DNA of 64,000 bases. Origin: Mycolicibacter nonchromogenicus (GTDB lineage: Bacteria > Actinomycetota > Actinomycetes > Mycobacteriales > Mycobacteriaceae). Where the stretch lies: contig NZ_LQPI01000028.1 of the NCBI RefSeq assembly GCF_002101775.1, forward strand, positions 62,001 through 126,000, read 5' to 3'. The notes under the pieces are model-generated. The model did not search any database. It had not been told where the DNA came from and was given only the letters and a program-made list of their open reading frames with translations. Numbering within the stretch: position 1 is the stretch's first letter; each line of letters starts with the position of its first letter. This document shows, one piece after another, positions 63,299 to 64,000 of this stretch. A program made the position numbers and the translations under genes.

Positions 63299-64000
63299 GT
63301 GAACAGGCGGATTCTGACGCTGTTGGCGGCTGTGCTGCCGGTGGTCGCATTCGGCGTGCTGCTGACGGCGGTGACGGTGCCCTTCGTGTCGTTGGGGCCC
63401 GGTCCCACGTTCGACACCCTCGGCACGATCGACGGCAAGCAGGTGGTCGACATCAAGACCACCACACACCCGACGACCGGCCACCTCAACATGACCACGG
63501 TCTCCCAGCGCGACGGCCTGACACTGGGGGAGGCGTTGGTTCTGTGGTTGTCCGGGCGCGAGCAGCTCATGCCGCGTGACCTGGTCTATCCGCCCGGCAA
63601 GTCTCGGCAGGAAGTCGACGAGAGCAACGATGCCGACTTTCGTGAGTCTGAACAGAGTGCCGAGTACGCCGCGCTGGGCTACCTGCGGTACCCCTCAGCG
63701 GTCACCCTGGCCGACGTGCAGGACCCGGGGCCCTCTGCCGGTGCGCTGCAGCGCGGCGACGCCGTGGATGCCGTCAACGGGGAGCCGGTCTACACCGTGA
63801 AGCAGTTCACCGCGCGGATGGCTGACACCAAGCCGGGGGACACAGTGGTCCTCAACTACCGCCGCAAGAACGCTGCACCCGGAACAGCGCGGATTACGCT
63901 CGGAGAGAACAAGGACCGCGCCAATGGATTCCTCGGCGTGTCCGTCCTGGATGCGCCGTGGGCGCCATTCAGCATCGACTTCAACCTCGCCAACGTAGGC
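63299..64000 (+). CDS. PDZ-domain Lon-like membrane protease (Rv3194c type), 5' part
   Basis: The first 234 residues of a YlbL-type protein. A transmembrane anchor at about 6-28 is followed by LGPGPTFDTLGTI, and a PDZ domain (about 125-200) including VQDPGPSAGALQRGDAVDAVNG. The C-terminal Lon-type Ser/Lys protease domain is beyond the window edge. Such proteases are anchored in the membrane with the PDZ and protease parts outside. The start is GTG at 63299. The gene is cut by the end of the window, not broken. Confidence 0.9.
   Translation, partial: MNRRILTLLAAVLPVVAFGVLLTAVTVPFVSLGPGPTFDTLGTIDGKQVVDIKTTTHPTTGHLNMTTVSQRDGLTLGEALVLWLSGREQLMPRDLVYPPGKSRQEVDESNDADFRESEQSAEYAALGYLRYPSAVTLADVQDPGPSAGALQRGDAVDAVNGEPVYTVKQFTARMADTKPGDTVVLNYRRKNAAPGTARITLGENKDRANGFLGVSVLDAPWAPFSIDFNLANVG

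Overview
The window is high-GC actinobacterial DNA whose gene content and order identify it as a Mycobacteriaceae chromosome. The markers are secA1, sigH-rshA, whiB1, pdtaS, fasR, moeZ, adnA-adnB, uvrD2 and whiB7, with PE/PPE genes of the SVP type. Most of it reads, in reverse, like the M. tuberculosis segment from about Rv3242c down to Rv3194c. I infer that collinearity from remembered gene families, not from an alignment. PE and PPE-SVP genes suggest a lineage that carries ESX-5. The species cannot be named from the sequence alone.

Layout: 0-1 kb holds the 5' end of a quinol-type nitric oxide reductase gene (minus strand) and a carboxymuconolactone-decarboxylase-like gene. 1-5.5 kb holds a ComF-like phosphoribosyltransferase, the ribosome hibernation factor and secA1. 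5.5-11.7 kb holds lipid and polyphosphate genes: an Rv3235-type protein, a wax-ester/triacylglycerol-synthase-like protein, PPK2, a small conserved protein, and a ferredoxin reductase plus acyl-CoA desaturase pair sharing an operator sequence. 11.8-13.4 kb is an inserted PE-PPE pair. 13.6-15.9 kb is rsgA-aroA, overlapping by a TTGA junction. 16-24 kb is an accessory island: a receptor-type Ser/Thr kinase, a secreted PE-PPE-domain hydrolase, a PE-PPE-PPE operon, a flavin-dependent monooxygenase and a methyltransferase. 24-28.2 kb holds a SRAP protein, a short-chain dehydrogenase, a TetR regulator, a CsbD-like protein, a STAS protein and a YbaK-type deacylase. Repeated palindromes suggest local control by the TetR protein.

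28.3-35.9 kb is a regulatory core. It holds sigH-rshA, the 24-residue ribosomal protein bL37, a repeat-rich secreted protein, a biotinyl carrier protein, pdtaS, whiB1 with candidate CRP sites, a lipid kinase, entC and a phosphoglycerate-mutase-fold phosphatase. 36-46.4 kb holds a ParA ATPase, a membrane-anchored propeller-like protein, a DEAD-box helicase, a ferritin-like protein, TB9.4, fasR, a DUF3152 protease-like protein, moeZ, a TIGR02569-type protein, an alkyltransferase-like protein and lipV. 46.4-57.5 kb is a genome-maintenance and redox cluster: adnA-adnB, a potassium channel, nudC, mycoredoxin and uvrD2. 57.5-64 kb holds the whiB7 leader (uORF plus attenuator) and whiB7, an ABC1-type kinase, an E1-like protein resembling azole-peptide cyclodehydratase partners, a divergent TetR/acyltransferase pair around a perfect palindrome, a DUF2342 protein, and the start of a PDZ/Lon-type protease.

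The most interesting parts are the clustered operator families (25.9-27.2 kb, 9.1-10.4 kb, 60.9 kb), the PE/PPE-hydrolase-kinase island, the orphan cyclodehydratase-like gene, and a Tgs-type protein whose catalytic motif is degenerate. No tRNA, rRNA, insertion sequence or CRISPR array was seen.
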